Shown: in pieces, positions 16,611 to 25,041 of the stretch
Layout: every line of letters begins with the position of its first letter
Numbering within the stretch: the stretch's first letter is position 1
Origin: Mesorhizobium sp. M2E.F.Ca.ET.219.01.1.1
GTDB taxonomy: Bacteria > Pseudomonadota > Alphaproteobacteria > Rhizobiales > Rhizobiaceae
Direction: 5' to 3'
Length of the DNA stretch: 64,000 bases
Assembly: GCF_004016445.2 (NCBI RefSeq)
Contig: NZ_SADT02000001.1
Location: forward strand, 167,630-231,629
The notes under the pieces: model-generated
Told to the model about the DNA's origin: nothing
What the model saw: only the letters and a program-made list of their open reading frames with translations
Databases searched by the model: none
Position numbers and translations under genes: made by a program

Positions 16611-17081
16611 CTATTCGCAGCGCAGCGTCACCGTTGCCTGGTAGTTGCCGGCGGAGAACCGGTTCGTGCCGCTCTTGGTGCCGGCGAGATTAACCGCCAC
16701 CGTCGATGTGCCCGGCACCGTCAGCGCCGTCGCGGTGCCGGTTTCGGCAATCGTCTGCGCGCCTGAAGTGGCGAAGGTCGGAGTCCATGTCGTCGCCGTC
16801 GTGTCCGATGCCGGCACGGTCGTCGTGGTTACCGGGTCCACGCTGAGCGAGACGCCGCCCGTCGTATCGACCTGAGCGCTGCCCGCAGAGCCGCCGGCAT
16901 TGTGCGAGCTCAGCGACTGAAGATTGCTGCTCACGGTCATCGTGCCGTTGGAGTTGATCGTGATGGTGCAGGTCGCGGTGATCGTGCCATTGAACAGCAC
17001 GTTTCCGGTGGTGGCCGATGCCGTCTGGCAGGCGCAGGCGGCCAGCAGGCTCGCGGCCATGGCGACGCGAAAGAACTTCAT
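16611..17081 (-). CDS. secreted pilin-like protein (first gene of the cluster)
   Basis: 156 residues with a lipobox-like but probably ordinary signal peptide (MKFFRVAMAASLLAACACQTASA). The mature chain is rich in Thr, Ser, Val and Gly, starts with LFNGTITATCTITINSNGTM and ends FSAGNYQATVTLRCE, i.e. one cysteine near each end. This matches small beta-sandwich structural proteins such as DUF4402. Its paralogue is encoded at 15208. As the first gene after a 237-bp AT-rich region it is likely expressed at the highest level, fitting a main structural subunit. If LLAACACQ is a true lipobox the protein would instead be a lipoprotein. Confidence 0.7.
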   Translation of the reverse strand: MKFFRVAMAASLLAACACQTASATTGNVLFNGTITATCTITINSNGTMTVSSNLQSLSSHNAGGSAGSAQVDTTGGVSLSVDPVTTTTVPASDTTATTWTPTFATSGAQTIAETGTATALTVPGTSTVAVNLAGTKSGTNRFSAGNYQATVTLRCE

Positions 17082-17318
17082 TGAGACCCCTCTTTCGAGC
17101 CGGATGGTGCCGGCTCAACGTCGGGTCATCTTCCCTTTATCGTGGTTAATTTAGGGTTAAGTGAAATAAAGTCGGGAAGCAACTACAAGGAAAATCGGCG
17201 ATAACCATAGGTTGTCGCCGGTTGCATTTTGCGAATAACCCAATCGGTTTATTTGGGAGTACCGATTTATATTACGATACGCGGTTTTTCGCAATGGCAT
17301 GCCAAAAAATCGATAGTT

Positions 17319-18224
17319 TCAGGACCCCACTTGGCCTGCTTCCCAACCGAGGATGGCGCGCTTGCGTGTCAGACCCCAGTGGTAGCCTGTGAGCGCGCCG
17401 GACTTGCCCAGCGCCCGATGGCAGGGCACCACGAAGGACATCGGATTGGCGCCCACCGCCGCGCCGACCGCCCGGCTGGCGCTGGGATGGCCGATACTCG
17501 CCGCGATCGAGGAATAGGTGCAGGCCCTGCCCATCGGGATGCGCAGCAAGGCTTCCCAGACGCGCAGCTGGAAATCGGTGCCGATCATCACCACGCGCAG
17601 CGGCTGGTCGGCGCGCCACTTCGTCGGGTCGAAGACCCGCGCGGCGTAAGCCTGGGTGGCCGACATGTCCTCGACATAGGTCGCGTTCGGCCAGCGGCCG
17701 GACATGTCCGCGAAGGCAGCCCGCTCGCCGCCGGCATCGCAGAAGGCGAGGCCCGCGAGGCCGCGGTCAGTGACCATGATCAGCGCGATGCCGAAAGGCG
17801 AGATGTGGTAGCCGTAGCGGATGGTGAGACCCGCGCCCCTGGTCTTGTAGTCGCCGGGCGACATTGCCTCATGGGTGACGAAGAGGTCGTGCAGCCGGCC
17901 TGGGCCGGACATGCCGAGCTCGAACGACGTCTCCAGGAGCGGCATGCCGGAATCGAGCAGCCTGCGGGCGTGGTCGAGCGTCACCGCCTGCAGGAAGGCT
18001 TTCGGCGACAGGCCGGCCCAGCGCGTGAACAGCTTCTGCAGGCCGGTCGGCGTCTCGCCCACTTCCTCGGCCAGCACCTCCAGCGAGGGCTGGTCGCGAT
18101 AGTCGAGGCTGATCTTCTCGATGGCGCGGCGCACGACGTCGTAGTCGCTGCCTTCCAGCGTGATGTCGTTCTCAAGGATCGCGATCGGCTTCATCTGCGT
18201 ATTCATGGTCATCTGAGCGTTCAT
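17319..18224 (-). CDS. AraC-domain methylated-DNA-protein cysteine methyltransferase (Ada-type)
   Basis: 301 residues. The N-terminal part (about residues 20-115) is an AraC-type helix-turn-helix with VGETPTGLQKLFTRWAGLSP, and the C-terminal part (about 130-295) is an O6-methylguanine methyltransferase with acceptor cysteine in the FVVPCHRALG motif and the YSSIAASIG helix. The zinc-containing N-terminal domain of E. coli Ada, which repairs phosphotriesters, is absent, so the protein may lack that inducing signal. Start at 18224 follows AGGAG with an eight-base spacer. It is divergent from the methyltransferase gene at 18340. Confidence 0.88.
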   Translation of the reverse strand: MNAQMTMNTQMKPIAILENDITLEGSDYDVVRRAIEKISLDYRDQPSLEVLAEEVGETPTGLQKLFTRWAGLSPKAFLQAVTLDHARRLLDSGMPLLETSFELGMSGPGRLHDLFVTHEAMSPGDYKTRGAGLTIRYGYHISPFGIALIMVTDRGLAGLAFCDAGGERAAFADMSGRWPNATYVEDMSATQAYAARVFDPTKWRADQPLRVVMIGTDFQLRVWEALLRIPMGRACTYSSIAASIGHPSASRAVGAAVGANPMSFVVPCHRALGKSGALTGYHWGLTRKRAILGWEAGQVGS

Positions 18225-18339
18225 GGCAATATCTCCTTGGCCGCGAATATCGGCCTTCCAGAGCTTTGCAGCCACCCGAAACTTGCCTTCCCGGCGCCGG
18301 CACCCAGATAGAGTGAGCTTCGGGCCGAAGAGGACAATC

Positions 18340-19155
18340 ATGGCCAGCGAAAGGGTGGATCTCACCGGGGCAAGGGAGACCTTGCTGATGACGCTCTACG
18401 GCAAGGCGCTGGAGAGCCGGCTGCCCAATTCGCTGCTCCAGGATCGCTTCGCCGACGAGGCGGTGAAGAAGATCGACTATGATTTCTCGAGGCTCAAGGT
18501 CGACGGCAATCTCGGGCTGGGCTTTGCGATCCGGGCGAAAACACTGGACGTGTGCGTCGCGGATTTCCTTGAGAGATATCCGGATGCGATCGTGCTGCAT
18601 TTGGGATGCGGGCTCGATACGCGGATATTTCGCGTCGACCCGCTGCCAGGCGTCGACTGGTTCGACGTCGATTACCCGGAGGTCATCGAGCTCAGGCACA
18701 GGCTCTATCCGCCCCGTGACTGCTATCACCTTGTCGCCTCGTCGGTGATCGAGCCGGATTGGCTGACCGTGGTGCCCCGCAACCGTCCCGCCATGGTGTT
18801 GGCGGAGGGGCTTACACCCTATCTCCCGGCCGATGAGGGGCCGCGGCTGTTCGCGCGGCTTGTCTCCCATCTGGCCGGCGGCGAGTTGATGTTCGATGCC
18901 TATAGCCGTTTCGGGCTGAAGCTGATGCGCCTCAATCCGGCCATCAAGGCCACAGGCTCCGAAGTCCACTGGGCCATCGAGGATCCGCGCGAACTGGAGC
19001 GGGCGGTGCCAAAACTCCGCTTCATCGGCGAGATCCCGTCCTACAAGCCGCAGCAAGGGGCGCGGCTTAGCTGGTCCGCGCGCTTGTTCGTTGGCCTCTG
19101 GAGGCTTATCCCCGCCATGCGCAAGGTCGGCAGGTTGCTGCGCTACCGGTTCTGA
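18340..19155 (+). CDS. SAM-dependent methyltransferase, leucine carboxyl methyltransferase-like (TcmP family)
   Basis: 271 residues of the COG3315/LCM type. The SAM site is in IVLHLGCGLDTRIFRVD, followed by the acidic strand VDWFDVDYPEVIEL that binds the ribose, and the MVLAEGLTPYLP motif typical of the family. Homologues methylate carboxyl groups of polyketides or small metabolites; the substrate here is unknown. GAGGAC before the ATG at 18340 sets the start. Divergent from the Ada-type gene with a 115-bp shared promoter region. Confidence 0.85.
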   Translation: MASERVDLTGARETLLMTLYGKALESRLPNSLLQDRFADEAVKKIDYDFSRLKVDGNLGLGFAIRAKTLDVCVADFLERYPDAIVLHLGCGLDTRIFRVDPLPGVDWFDVDYPEVIELRHRLYPPRDCYHLVASSVIEPDWLTVVPRNRPAMVLAEGLTPYLPADEGPRLFARLVSHLAGGELMFDAYSRFGLKLMRLNPAIKATGSEVHWAIEDPRELERAVPKLRFIGEIPSYKPQQGARLSWSARLFVGLWRLIPAMRKVGRLLRYRF

Positions 19156-19167
19156 TTTGCTTGGGCG

Positions 19168-19662
19168 TCAGCGCGTCTTGGCGGTCGCCAGCGCGCGTGA
19201 AAAGGCGGTGGCGAAGCTTTCGCGGTCGTCGGGATTGAGGAAGCCGCCGATCGCCACGCTCTTGCCCTGCGCTTCGACGGCCATCCTGGTGATGCCGATC
19301 TCAGCGTGGCGAGCGATCGAGAAGCGCGCCCAGAACGGGTTGAAGCGATGCGCTTCCGAGCGGCCGGACGGCGCCGTCTTGCGGATGTCGAGGCTGGTGC
19401 GCGAGACCGAAATCTCCTCACGGGCACGCGCGGCGCGATAGTTGGCGCGGAAAGCGATATAGACGGCGATCACATCGAGGCCGAAGAAGCCAAACACCGG
19501 CCAGGCGCCATGCGCCAGGAAAAAAGCGCCGGTGACGATCCAGCCGGAGACAAGCGCGCCCATCAGAATCAGGAAGCCGGTACGGCCGAGCGAGCGGTGC
19601 GGCGTCAGCAAGGCCTGGAAAAATGGCTCGTCGGCCTGGAACGAGGCGTTTGTGTCGCTCAT
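19168..19662 (-). CDS. DUF2244 membrane protein
   Basis: 164 residues. Two transmembrane helices at about residues 29-48 and 52-72 form a hairpin, and the C-terminal part is a soluble beta domain with RFNPFWARF and GITRMAVEAQGKSVAIGGFL. This matches DUF2244, an alphaproteobacterial family sometimes linked to cytochrome oxidase gene clusters. Here it is divergent from the endonuclease III gene with only 22 bp between starts. Function unknown. Confidence 0.8.
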   Translation of the reverse strand: MSDTNASFQADEPFFQALLTPHRSLGRTGFLILMGALVSGWIVTGAFFLAHGAWPVFGFFGLDVIAVYIAFRANYRAARAREEISVSRTSLDIRKTAPSGRSEAHRFNPFWARFSIARHAEIGITRMAVEAQGKSVAIGGFLNPDDRESFATAFSRALATAKTR

Positions 19663-19684
19663 GAGGGGCTATTATAGGAGGGAA

Positions 19685-20491
19685 ATGGCGCCTCCCAAGT
19701 CGAAAAAATCCGCAGCTGTCAAAAAGTCTCAACCCTCCACTGCCAGTGGCGGCCGGGCGCCCGGTGGACGGCCGCGAAAGGCCGCCTCGCGTTCGCTTTA
19801 CAGCCCCGCCGAGGTGCATGAGATCTTCCGGCGCTTTTCGGTGCAGCGGCCGGAGCCGAAAGGCGAGCTCGACTATGTCAACGCCTTCACAATGCTGGTC
19901 GCGGTGGTGTTGTCGGCGCAGGCGACCGACGCCGGCGTCAACAAGGCGACCAAGGCACTGTTCGCAGATGCCGACACGCCAGCCAGGATGCTGGCGCTGG
20001 GCGAGGCCAAGGTCGGCGATTATATTCGCACGATAGGGCTGTGGCGCAACAAGGCGAAGAACGTGATCGCGCTGTCGAAGGCGCTGATCGACGATCATGC
20101 GGGCCAGGTGCCGCAGGATCGCGACGAGTTGGTGAAGCTGCCGGGCGTCGGGCGCAAGACCGCCAATGTCGTGCTCAACGTCGCCTTCGGCCAGCACACG
20201 ATGGCGGTCGACACGCATATCTTCCGCATCGGCAACCGGATCGGGCTGGCCCCCGGCAAAACGCCGGAACAGGTCGAACAGGGGCTTCTCAAGGTCATCC
20301 CGGCCGAGTTTATGCGCCACGCGCATCACTGGCTGATCCTGCATGGCCGCTATGTCTGCAAGGCGCGCAAGCCTGATTGCCCGGCCTGCGTGATCGCCGA
20401 TATCTGCAAGTCGAAGGAGAAGACCACCGACATTCCGGCCCCGCTGGTGCCGATCGCGCCGCTGGATGAGACGTTTCCGGCCGAGGCCTAG
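19685..20491 (+). CDS. nth: endonuclease III
   Basis: 268 residues, with a roughly 45-residue basic, low-complexity N-terminal extension compared with E. coli Nth. The helix-hairpin-helix LPGVGRKTANVVLN holds the catalytic lysine, VDTHIFRIGNR holds the catalytic aspartate, and the C-terminal iron-sulfur loop shows four cysteines in C-x6-C-x2-C-x5-C spacing. It removes oxidised pyrimidines and cuts abasic sites in base-excision repair. The ATG at 19685 has AGGAGG unusually close (three bases). Confidence 0.95.
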   Translation: MAPPKSKKSAAVKKSQPSTASGGRAPGGRPRKAASRSLYSPAEVHEIFRRFSVQRPEPKGELDYVNAFTMLVAVVLSAQATDAGVNKATKALFADADTPARMLALGEAKVGDYIRTIGLWRNKAKNVIALSKALIDDHAGQVPQDRDELVKLPGVGRKTANVVLNVAFGQHTMAVDTHIFRIGNRIGLAPGKTPEQVEQGLLKVIPAEFMRHAHHWLILHGRYVCKARKPDCPACVIADICKSKEKTTDIPAPLVPIAPLDETFPAEA

Positions 20492-20493
20492 TC

Positions 20494-20592
20494 TAGAGCG
20501 GGTTTGGCGGTTCCCCGAATCGCCGAGCCGCTCTAGGTCTTTGTTCGCGCAATTCCGGACGGAAAACCGCTGCGCACTTTTCCTGGAATTGC
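20494..20592. repeat. composite palindromic repeat (families B1 + B2)
   Basis: The first half has arms TAGAGCGG (20494-20501) and CCGCTCTA (20528-20535); the second half (20549-20592) has arms GCAATTCC and GGAATTGC around a core with GACGGAAAACCG and CACTTTTCC. The same two-part arrangement is found at 21198-21292 (inverted) and 28133-28236; the second part alone occurs at 41538-41581. It fills the gap between convergent nth and the DUF2214 gene. Confidence 0.8.
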
Positions 20593-21048
20593 TCAGTTGC
20601 CGTAGCCGCGCGCCATGGCTGCGGCAAAAACCGGGATTAGCAGGAAGATGAAGCCTTCGGCGCGGACATAATTCTTCACCGAGGCGAGTTCCGCCGCCGG
20701 CACCGCGAAAGAGGGATTGCCGCTGGCCTGCCTGTTCCAGGAGATGAAGCGGATGGTGGGCACGACCGACAGCAGGCCGACGATGGCGAAGGCCGCCATC
20801 TTTGCCCAGAACACCCAGTTGTAGATGTAGAATTCCCAACCCTTCAGGCCGAAGAGCACCCGGCAGACGCCGACGATGATGATCAGCGCGGCGATGATGC
20901 CGTAGTGGCGGTCGATGCCGGCAAGGCGCTTCAGCGTTGCCGCACCCAGATCGCCGCGCACCAGCACGAACTCGGCGCCGATGATGCCGGCCAGCGAGAA
21001 CACCAGCAGATGATGGAGAATGGCTAATACAAGATCAGTAGTGTCCAT
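20593..21048 (-). CDS. DUF2214 integral membrane protein
   Basis: 151 residues with four hydrophobic segments (about residues 7-26, 50-70, 80-100 and 130-148). The start MDTTDLVLAILHHLLVFSLA with its histidine pair and GWEFYIYNWVFWAKMAAF match the DUF2214 family of small inner-membrane proteins. Start at 21048 is preceded by AGGGAAG. Function unknown; the conserved histidines could bind a metal or heme, which is speculation. Its 3' end directly touches a palindromic repeat shared with nth. Confidence 0.78.
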   Translation of the reverse strand: MDTTDLVLAILHHLLVFSLAGIIGAEFVLVRGDLGAATLKRLAGIDRHYGIIAALIIIVGVCRVLFGLKGWEFYIYNWVFWAKMAAFAIVGLLSVVPTIRFISWNRQASGNPSFAVPAAELASVKNYVRAEGFIFLLIPVFAAAMARGYGN

Positions 21049-21197
21049 GTTCTTCCCTGCGCCTGGTGGCCGCGAAGCGGCTGGATACTGTGTCCGAAGA
21101 GTAGCATCATAGGTCAGGATTCCCAGACGGCGAAATCGTTGCGCTGGAGGATGATCCCGGACAATCCTGGCCCTTGCCAGGGGACGCCGGTTTGCTA

Positions 21198-21292
21198 GAG
21201 CAGTCCCAGGAAAAGTGCGAGCGGTTTTCCGTCCGGAATTGCGTAAAAACAAGAGTTAGTGTGTTTCACCGTTTCCGCGAAACGGTGAAACA
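21198..21292. repeat. composite palindromic repeat (inverted copy) with a 14-bp hairpin
   Basis: 21198-21242 is an inverted copy of the B2 element (CCAGGAAAAGTG ... CGGTTTTCCGTCCGGAATTGC). It is followed by a perfect 14-bp hairpin: TGTTTCACCGTTTC (21262-21275), loop CGC, GAAACGGTGAAACA (21279-21292). The hairpin corresponds to the B1 part of the copies at 20494 and 28133. It lies 35 bp upstream of the GNAT gene and so may be transcribed with it. Confidence 0.8.
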
Positions 21293-21326
21293 GACTAAGC
21301 GCTGCCGTCTCAAAGAGAGGAGTGCC

Positions 21327-21878
21327 ATGAGCGTCAAAACGGAAGCTGGCGTGCCGGTCCTGGAGACGGCGCGGACTATCCTGCGGCCTCATCGTCTGGG
21401 CGATTTCGAGACGTATGCCGCCATATGGGCGGAACCTGCGGTGACCCGTTTCATCGGCGGCAAGCCGCGCACGCGCGAGGAAAGCTGGATGCGCTTCCTA
21501 CGCCATGCCGGCCTGTGGTCACTAATCGGCTACGGCTTCTGGGCGATCGAAGACATGACGGGGCATTTCATCGGCGAGGCTGGCTTCCATGACTTGAAGC
21601 GCGAGATCGAACCTTCGATCGAAGGCGTGCCGGAAGCCGGCTGGGCCCTGGCCTCGGAGGTACAAGGCCGAGGGCTTGCGAGCGAGGTTGTCGGGCGGAT
21701 CGTCGCCTGGAGCGACGAGGCGTTCGGAGAGGCGAGAACCGTCTGCATCATCGATCCGGAAAATGGCGCTTCGTTGAAGGTGGCCGAAAAGAACGGTTAT
21801 GGAGAGATTTTGCGCACCACCTATCACGAGAAGCCGACGATCCTACTGGAACGGCGGGCTGGAGGGGCTGTCGCCTAG
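21327..21878 (+). CDS. GNAT-family N-acetyltransferase (RimJ/RimL type)
   Basis: 183 residues. The ETARTILRPHRLGDFETYAAIW start is typical of RimJ/RimL-like acetyltransferases. The acetyl-CoA loop appears as ASEVQGRGLASEVVGRI (Q-x-x-G-x-G/A pattern) and the C-terminal part shows DPENGASLKVAEKNGY, where Asn-x-x-S and the helix end contact CoA. Substrate may be an amino group on a protein or small molecule; undetermined. GAGAGGAG precedes the ATG at 21327. Confidence 0.9.
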   Translation: MSVKTEAGVPVLETARTILRPHRLGDFETYAAIWAEPAVTRFIGGKPRTREESWMRFLRHAGLWSLIGYGFWAIEDMTGHFIGEAGFHDLKREIEPSIEGVPEAGWALASEVQGRGLASEVVGRIVAWSDEAFGEARTVCIIDPENGASLKVAEKNGYGEILRTTYHEKPTILLERRAGGAVA

Positions 21879-21989
21879 TCCCCGACACAGGGATTTTGAA
21901 AGGTTACCGTTTGTCTTGGTGCAAGATTTTCCGCTCATGTCCGTGAAATCAGCGCAAACGCCGGGAATTGGTTGAAGCCGCCCCAACCT

Positions 21990-22171
21990 CGTCATTCTAT
22001 GGCGGAGCAAGGAGCGAAGCGACGCGGCGCAGACCATGGAATCCATGCCGTGACATGGAAGCGCCGCCACGGTGCAGAATTCTGCTCCGTTGCACGCCTT
22101 GGCGAAGGTAACGGCATGGATTCCAGGGTCTCCGCGACGGAGCTTCGCTCCTGCTTCGCCCTGGAATGACG
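21990..22171. repeat. large imperfect palindrome, about 180 bp
   Basis: A left arm (21990-22053) and a right arm (22109-22171) are complementary over about 63 bp with few mismatches; conserved blocks are CGTCATTC, GGAGCGAAGC, CAGACC and GGAATCCATGCCGT on the left with their complements on the right. A further, shorter inverted pair sits in the 55-bp centre. It occupies most of the 374-bp gap between the convergent GNAT and GGDEF/EAL genes and has no coding potential. It looks like a mobile-derived intergenic repeat of rhizobia. Confidence 0.75.
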
Positions 22172-22252
22172 ATCGCGACGGGCGTTACGGCCAATCTCCA
22201 AGGCATGCCAACCTGCCAACGCAAACCCTGGAATTGCTCCAGAGTTGGATAA

Positions 22253-24739
22253 TCAGCCGGCTTTGCGGCGCAGCGTTCGCGTCAAAGTCTCCCAGCTATC
22301 CGCCGTTGCATCGCGCTCGCTGCGATTGGCGCGCAGCACCGTGGTTGCGTCGAATGGCTGGGGCCGCGCAATCGCATAGCCTTGCGCATAGTCGACGCCG
22401 ATCGCTTTCAAGGCGTCGAGGATGCCGTCGCTTTCGACGAATTCGGCGATGGTGCGTTTTCCCGTCACCTTGCCGATGTGATGGATCATTTCGACCATGG
22501 CTCGGTCGATGCGGTCGTCGAGCATGTCCTTGACGAAGCTGCCGTCGATCTTGAGGTAGTCGACCGGCAAATGCTTCAGATAGGCGAAGGAAGACATGCC
22601 GGAGCCGAAATCGTCGAGCGCGAAGCGGCAGCCCAGCCCGCGCAGATCGGCGATGAAGCGCATGGCTTCGGAAAGATTGGCGATGGCGCTGGTCTCGGTG
22701 ATCTCCAGGCAAATCGTTTCGGGCGCAACGGCGTGCGCGGCGAACTGCTCGCGCATGAAGCCGAGGAAGGTCTCGTCGCCGAAGGTGGCGCCGGAGAGAT
22801 TGATCGCGCAGGTGGATATCGGCGTCGCGCGCGGGTCAGCGCGCCTGGCCGCCAAGGTGGCGAAGGTGTTGCGCACTACCCAGCGATCGATCGCCGGCAT
22901 CAATCCGTAGCGCTCGGCCGCGGGAATGAAGCTCTGCGGTGTGACGAAGCTGCCGTCCTCGTCGGTCAGCCTCAGCAGGATTTCGATATGCGCGCCCTGC
23001 TCCGGAATATCGTCGCGCAGGGGCGCGATCTCCTGCGCATGCAGTCTGAAGCGGTTCTCGTCCAGCGCGGCATGCAGACGCTGCACCCAGGCCATCTCGC
23101 CGAACCGCTCGCGCAGCGCGGTGTCGCCCTCGCTGTGGAACTGGACGCGGTTGCGGCCCTTTTCCTTCGCCATGTAGCAGGCGACGTCGGCGGCGCGCAG
23201 CACCTCCTCCAGCGTCATGCCGACATTGGCGACTTCGACCATGCCGATGCTGACGCTGATGTTGAAGGGGCGCCCGTCCCAGGAGAAATGCAGGTCCTGG
23301 ACCGTGGCGCGCAGCCGTTCGGCCGTTGCGGCGGCACAGTCGGCATCGCAATCGAACAGCAGCACGCCGAATTCGTCGCCGCCGAGCCTGGCCAGAATAT
23401 CGCCGGGCGGCAGCTCGTTGGCGAGCAGTACCGAGATCTGGCGCAGCAGCTGGTCGCCGGCGGCATGGCCGCATGTGTCGTTGACCAGCTTGAACTGATC
23501 GAGGTCGAGATACATCAGCGCGTGCCGGCGCGACCTTTCCGGCGCTTCGGAGATCGCGCCTGCCAGCCGGTTCTCGAAGTCGCGGCGGTTCACCAGCCCG
23601 GTCAGCGCATCATGCGATGCCTGCCACGACAGGCGCTCGATATAATCCTGCTCGCGCGTCATGTCGTGCAGGGCCAGGACACAGCCGAGGATCTGGCCTG
23701 AAACGGTCAGCGGTGCGCCATTCAGCGCCACCGGCACGACCGAGCCGTCAGGACGCTCCAGGAGCTGCGGGCGCACATTGGAGCGGCGCGGCTCTCCTGC
23801 CAGCAGGCGCGGGATCAGATCGGTCTCCTCGACTCCGCTGTCCTTGTCGAGGAGCCGGAACAAGGAGGGGATGGGTCTGCCCCTGGCCGCGGCCAGCGAG
23901 CAGGCAAGCAACCGCTCCGCCCCGGCATTCATATAGTCGAGCCGCCCCTCGGCATCGGTGCTGATGACGGCCTGGCCGATCGAGGCCAGCGTGATCTGGG
24001 CACGCTCGCGCTCGGTGTTGAGGGCGCTCTGAAACGCCTGGCGCTGTATCATCAGCTTGCGCGTGCGCCAGACGACGAGCAGGATAAGCAGGGCGGCGGT
24101 GGCGAGATTGGCCGCCGTCAGCGCCATCTTGATGAAGCGCGATCCCTCGCCGAGGCTGTCGGAAAAGGCCTTGGCAAGCGGTCCGATCCGGCGGTCGAGC
24201 TGATGGATTTTTTCCTTCCAGAGACCGATCTCAGCCGCGGATGCCGGCCCCTTCTCAAGCCTTCGATGCATGTACTCGCCAAGTCCCTCGATGGCGAGGA
24301 TCATCTCATCGGCCGATGTCCAGTGGCGGATCGCGGTGTCGAGATAGCTGACGCGGCGGAAATTCCGGAACAGCCAGATCAGGCCGTCAACATCGTCGGG
24401 GTGGTTGTTGCCGCCGAGAAAGCCAATCCTGGCCGCATTCGTGTCGGGCTCGGTCCGTTCGAGCGCCAGCCGCGCGGCGCGATCGGCGAGCGGCACGGCG
24501 ATGGCTTGACGATATTCGTTGAAATACTCCTGCTGGCCGGCATCGGCATAGAGGTTCAGGAAGTAGATGGCGTGCTTCTGGCCTTTCGACCATTGGCTTT
24601 CGCCGCCGACATAGGCGCGGACAGCCGATAATGTGTGAAGGCTGAGGGTTGCAACCAGCGCCTGGATCAGGACCACCGCGACAAAGGGCCAGACCAACCC
24701 TATCAGACGCGGACCGGCATCGGTCGACGAGAGCTTCAT
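22253..24739 (-). CDS. membrane-bound GGDEF-EAL cyclic-di-GMP enzyme with PAS domain
   Basis: 828 residues. Order: transmembrane helix about 11-35; periplasmic sensor about 36-190; second helix about 203-223; PAS domain about 245-360 (AQITLASIGQAVISTDAEGR); GGDEF domain about 380-540 with intact RLGGDEFGVLLF; EAL domain about 560-810. The EAL signature reads IEILLR (E kept), and the other metal and catalytic positions (LEITET, DDFGSGMSSFAYL, KIDGSFVKDM, AEFVES) are present. Both cyclase and phosphodiesterase activities are therefore possible. The start at 24739 is chosen for a nearby GGGAATGGG; 24793 is the alternative. It is transcribed alone and probably links an extracellular signal to motility or biofilm control. 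Confidence 0.92.
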   Translation of the reverse strand: MKLSSTDAGPRLIGLVWPFVAVVLIQALVATLSLHTLSAVRAYVGGESQWSKGQKHAIYFLNLYADAGQQEYFNEYRQAIAVPLADRAARLALERTEPDTNAARIGFLGGNNHPDDVDGLIWLFRNFRRVSYLDTAIRHWTSADEMILAIEGLGEYMHRRLEKGPASAAEIGLWKEKIHQLDRRIGPLAKAFSDSLGEGSRFIKMALTAANLATAALLILLVVWRTRKLMIQRQAFQSALNTERERAQITLASIGQAVISTDAEGRLDYMNAGAERLLACSLAAARGRPIPSLFRLLDKDSGVEETDLIPRLLAGEPRRSNVRPQLLERPDGSVVPVALNGAPLTVSGQILGCVLALHDMTREQDYIERLSWQASHDALTGLVNRRDFENRLAGAISEAPERSRRHALMYLDLDQFKLVNDTCGHAAGDQLLRQISVLLANELPPGDILARLGGDEFGVLLFDCDADCAAATAERLRATVQDLHFSWDGRPFNISVSIGMVEVANVGMTLEEVLRAADVACYMAKEKGRNRVQFHSEGDTALRERFGEMAWVQRLHAALDENRFRLHAQEIAPLRDDIPEQGAHIEILLRLTDEDGSFVTPQSFIPAAERYGLMPAIDRWVVRNTFATLAARRADPRATPISTCAINLSGATFGDETFLGFMREQFAAHAVAPETICLEITETSAIANLSEAMRFIADLRGLGCRFALDDFGSGMSSFAYLKHLPVDYLKIDGSFVKDMLDDRIDRAMVEMIHHIGKVTGKRTIAEFVESDGILDALKAIGVDYAQGYAIARPQPFDATTVLRANRSERDATADSWETLTRTLRRKAG

Positions 24740-25041
24740 CCCATTCCCATGGAGCTCGTTCAGGCTCCCTCGGTGTCTGTCCGACTGGCTCATCCGTCGG
24801 TTGAGACGATATTCTTCCCCACATGTCGCCCGGTTATTGGCGACATCGATCCAGATAGCGCGCCTGGCTTAACGGCCGATAAATTTGCCCAGTATTTGTT
24901 TCATGAATTATTGCTCAGAAACAGAAGAGCGCTTACGCCGCGTGATGGCGATATTTGACGCATAGTATCGATCCGTGTTGCCGGGGCGCGGAAGAAAAAG
25001 CCGGCAACATCAAACCGATAGCGTTACACCGCAGCCATCTC

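Noticed and set aside
16611..17081. Lipoprotein reading of the first pilin-like protein (LLAACACQ)
   Set aside because: A lipobox is possible, but the signal peptide continues to a normal A-S-A cleavage site, and the mature N-terminal cysteine would differ from its paralogue, so a soluble secreted form is preferred.
24976..25009. Perfect 9-bp inverted repeat (TGTTGCCGG and CCGGCAACA) as terminator of the DUF1801 gene
   Set aside because: The loop is 16 bases and no T-run follows in the minus direction, so I do not list it as a terminator, although it may still end the transcript.
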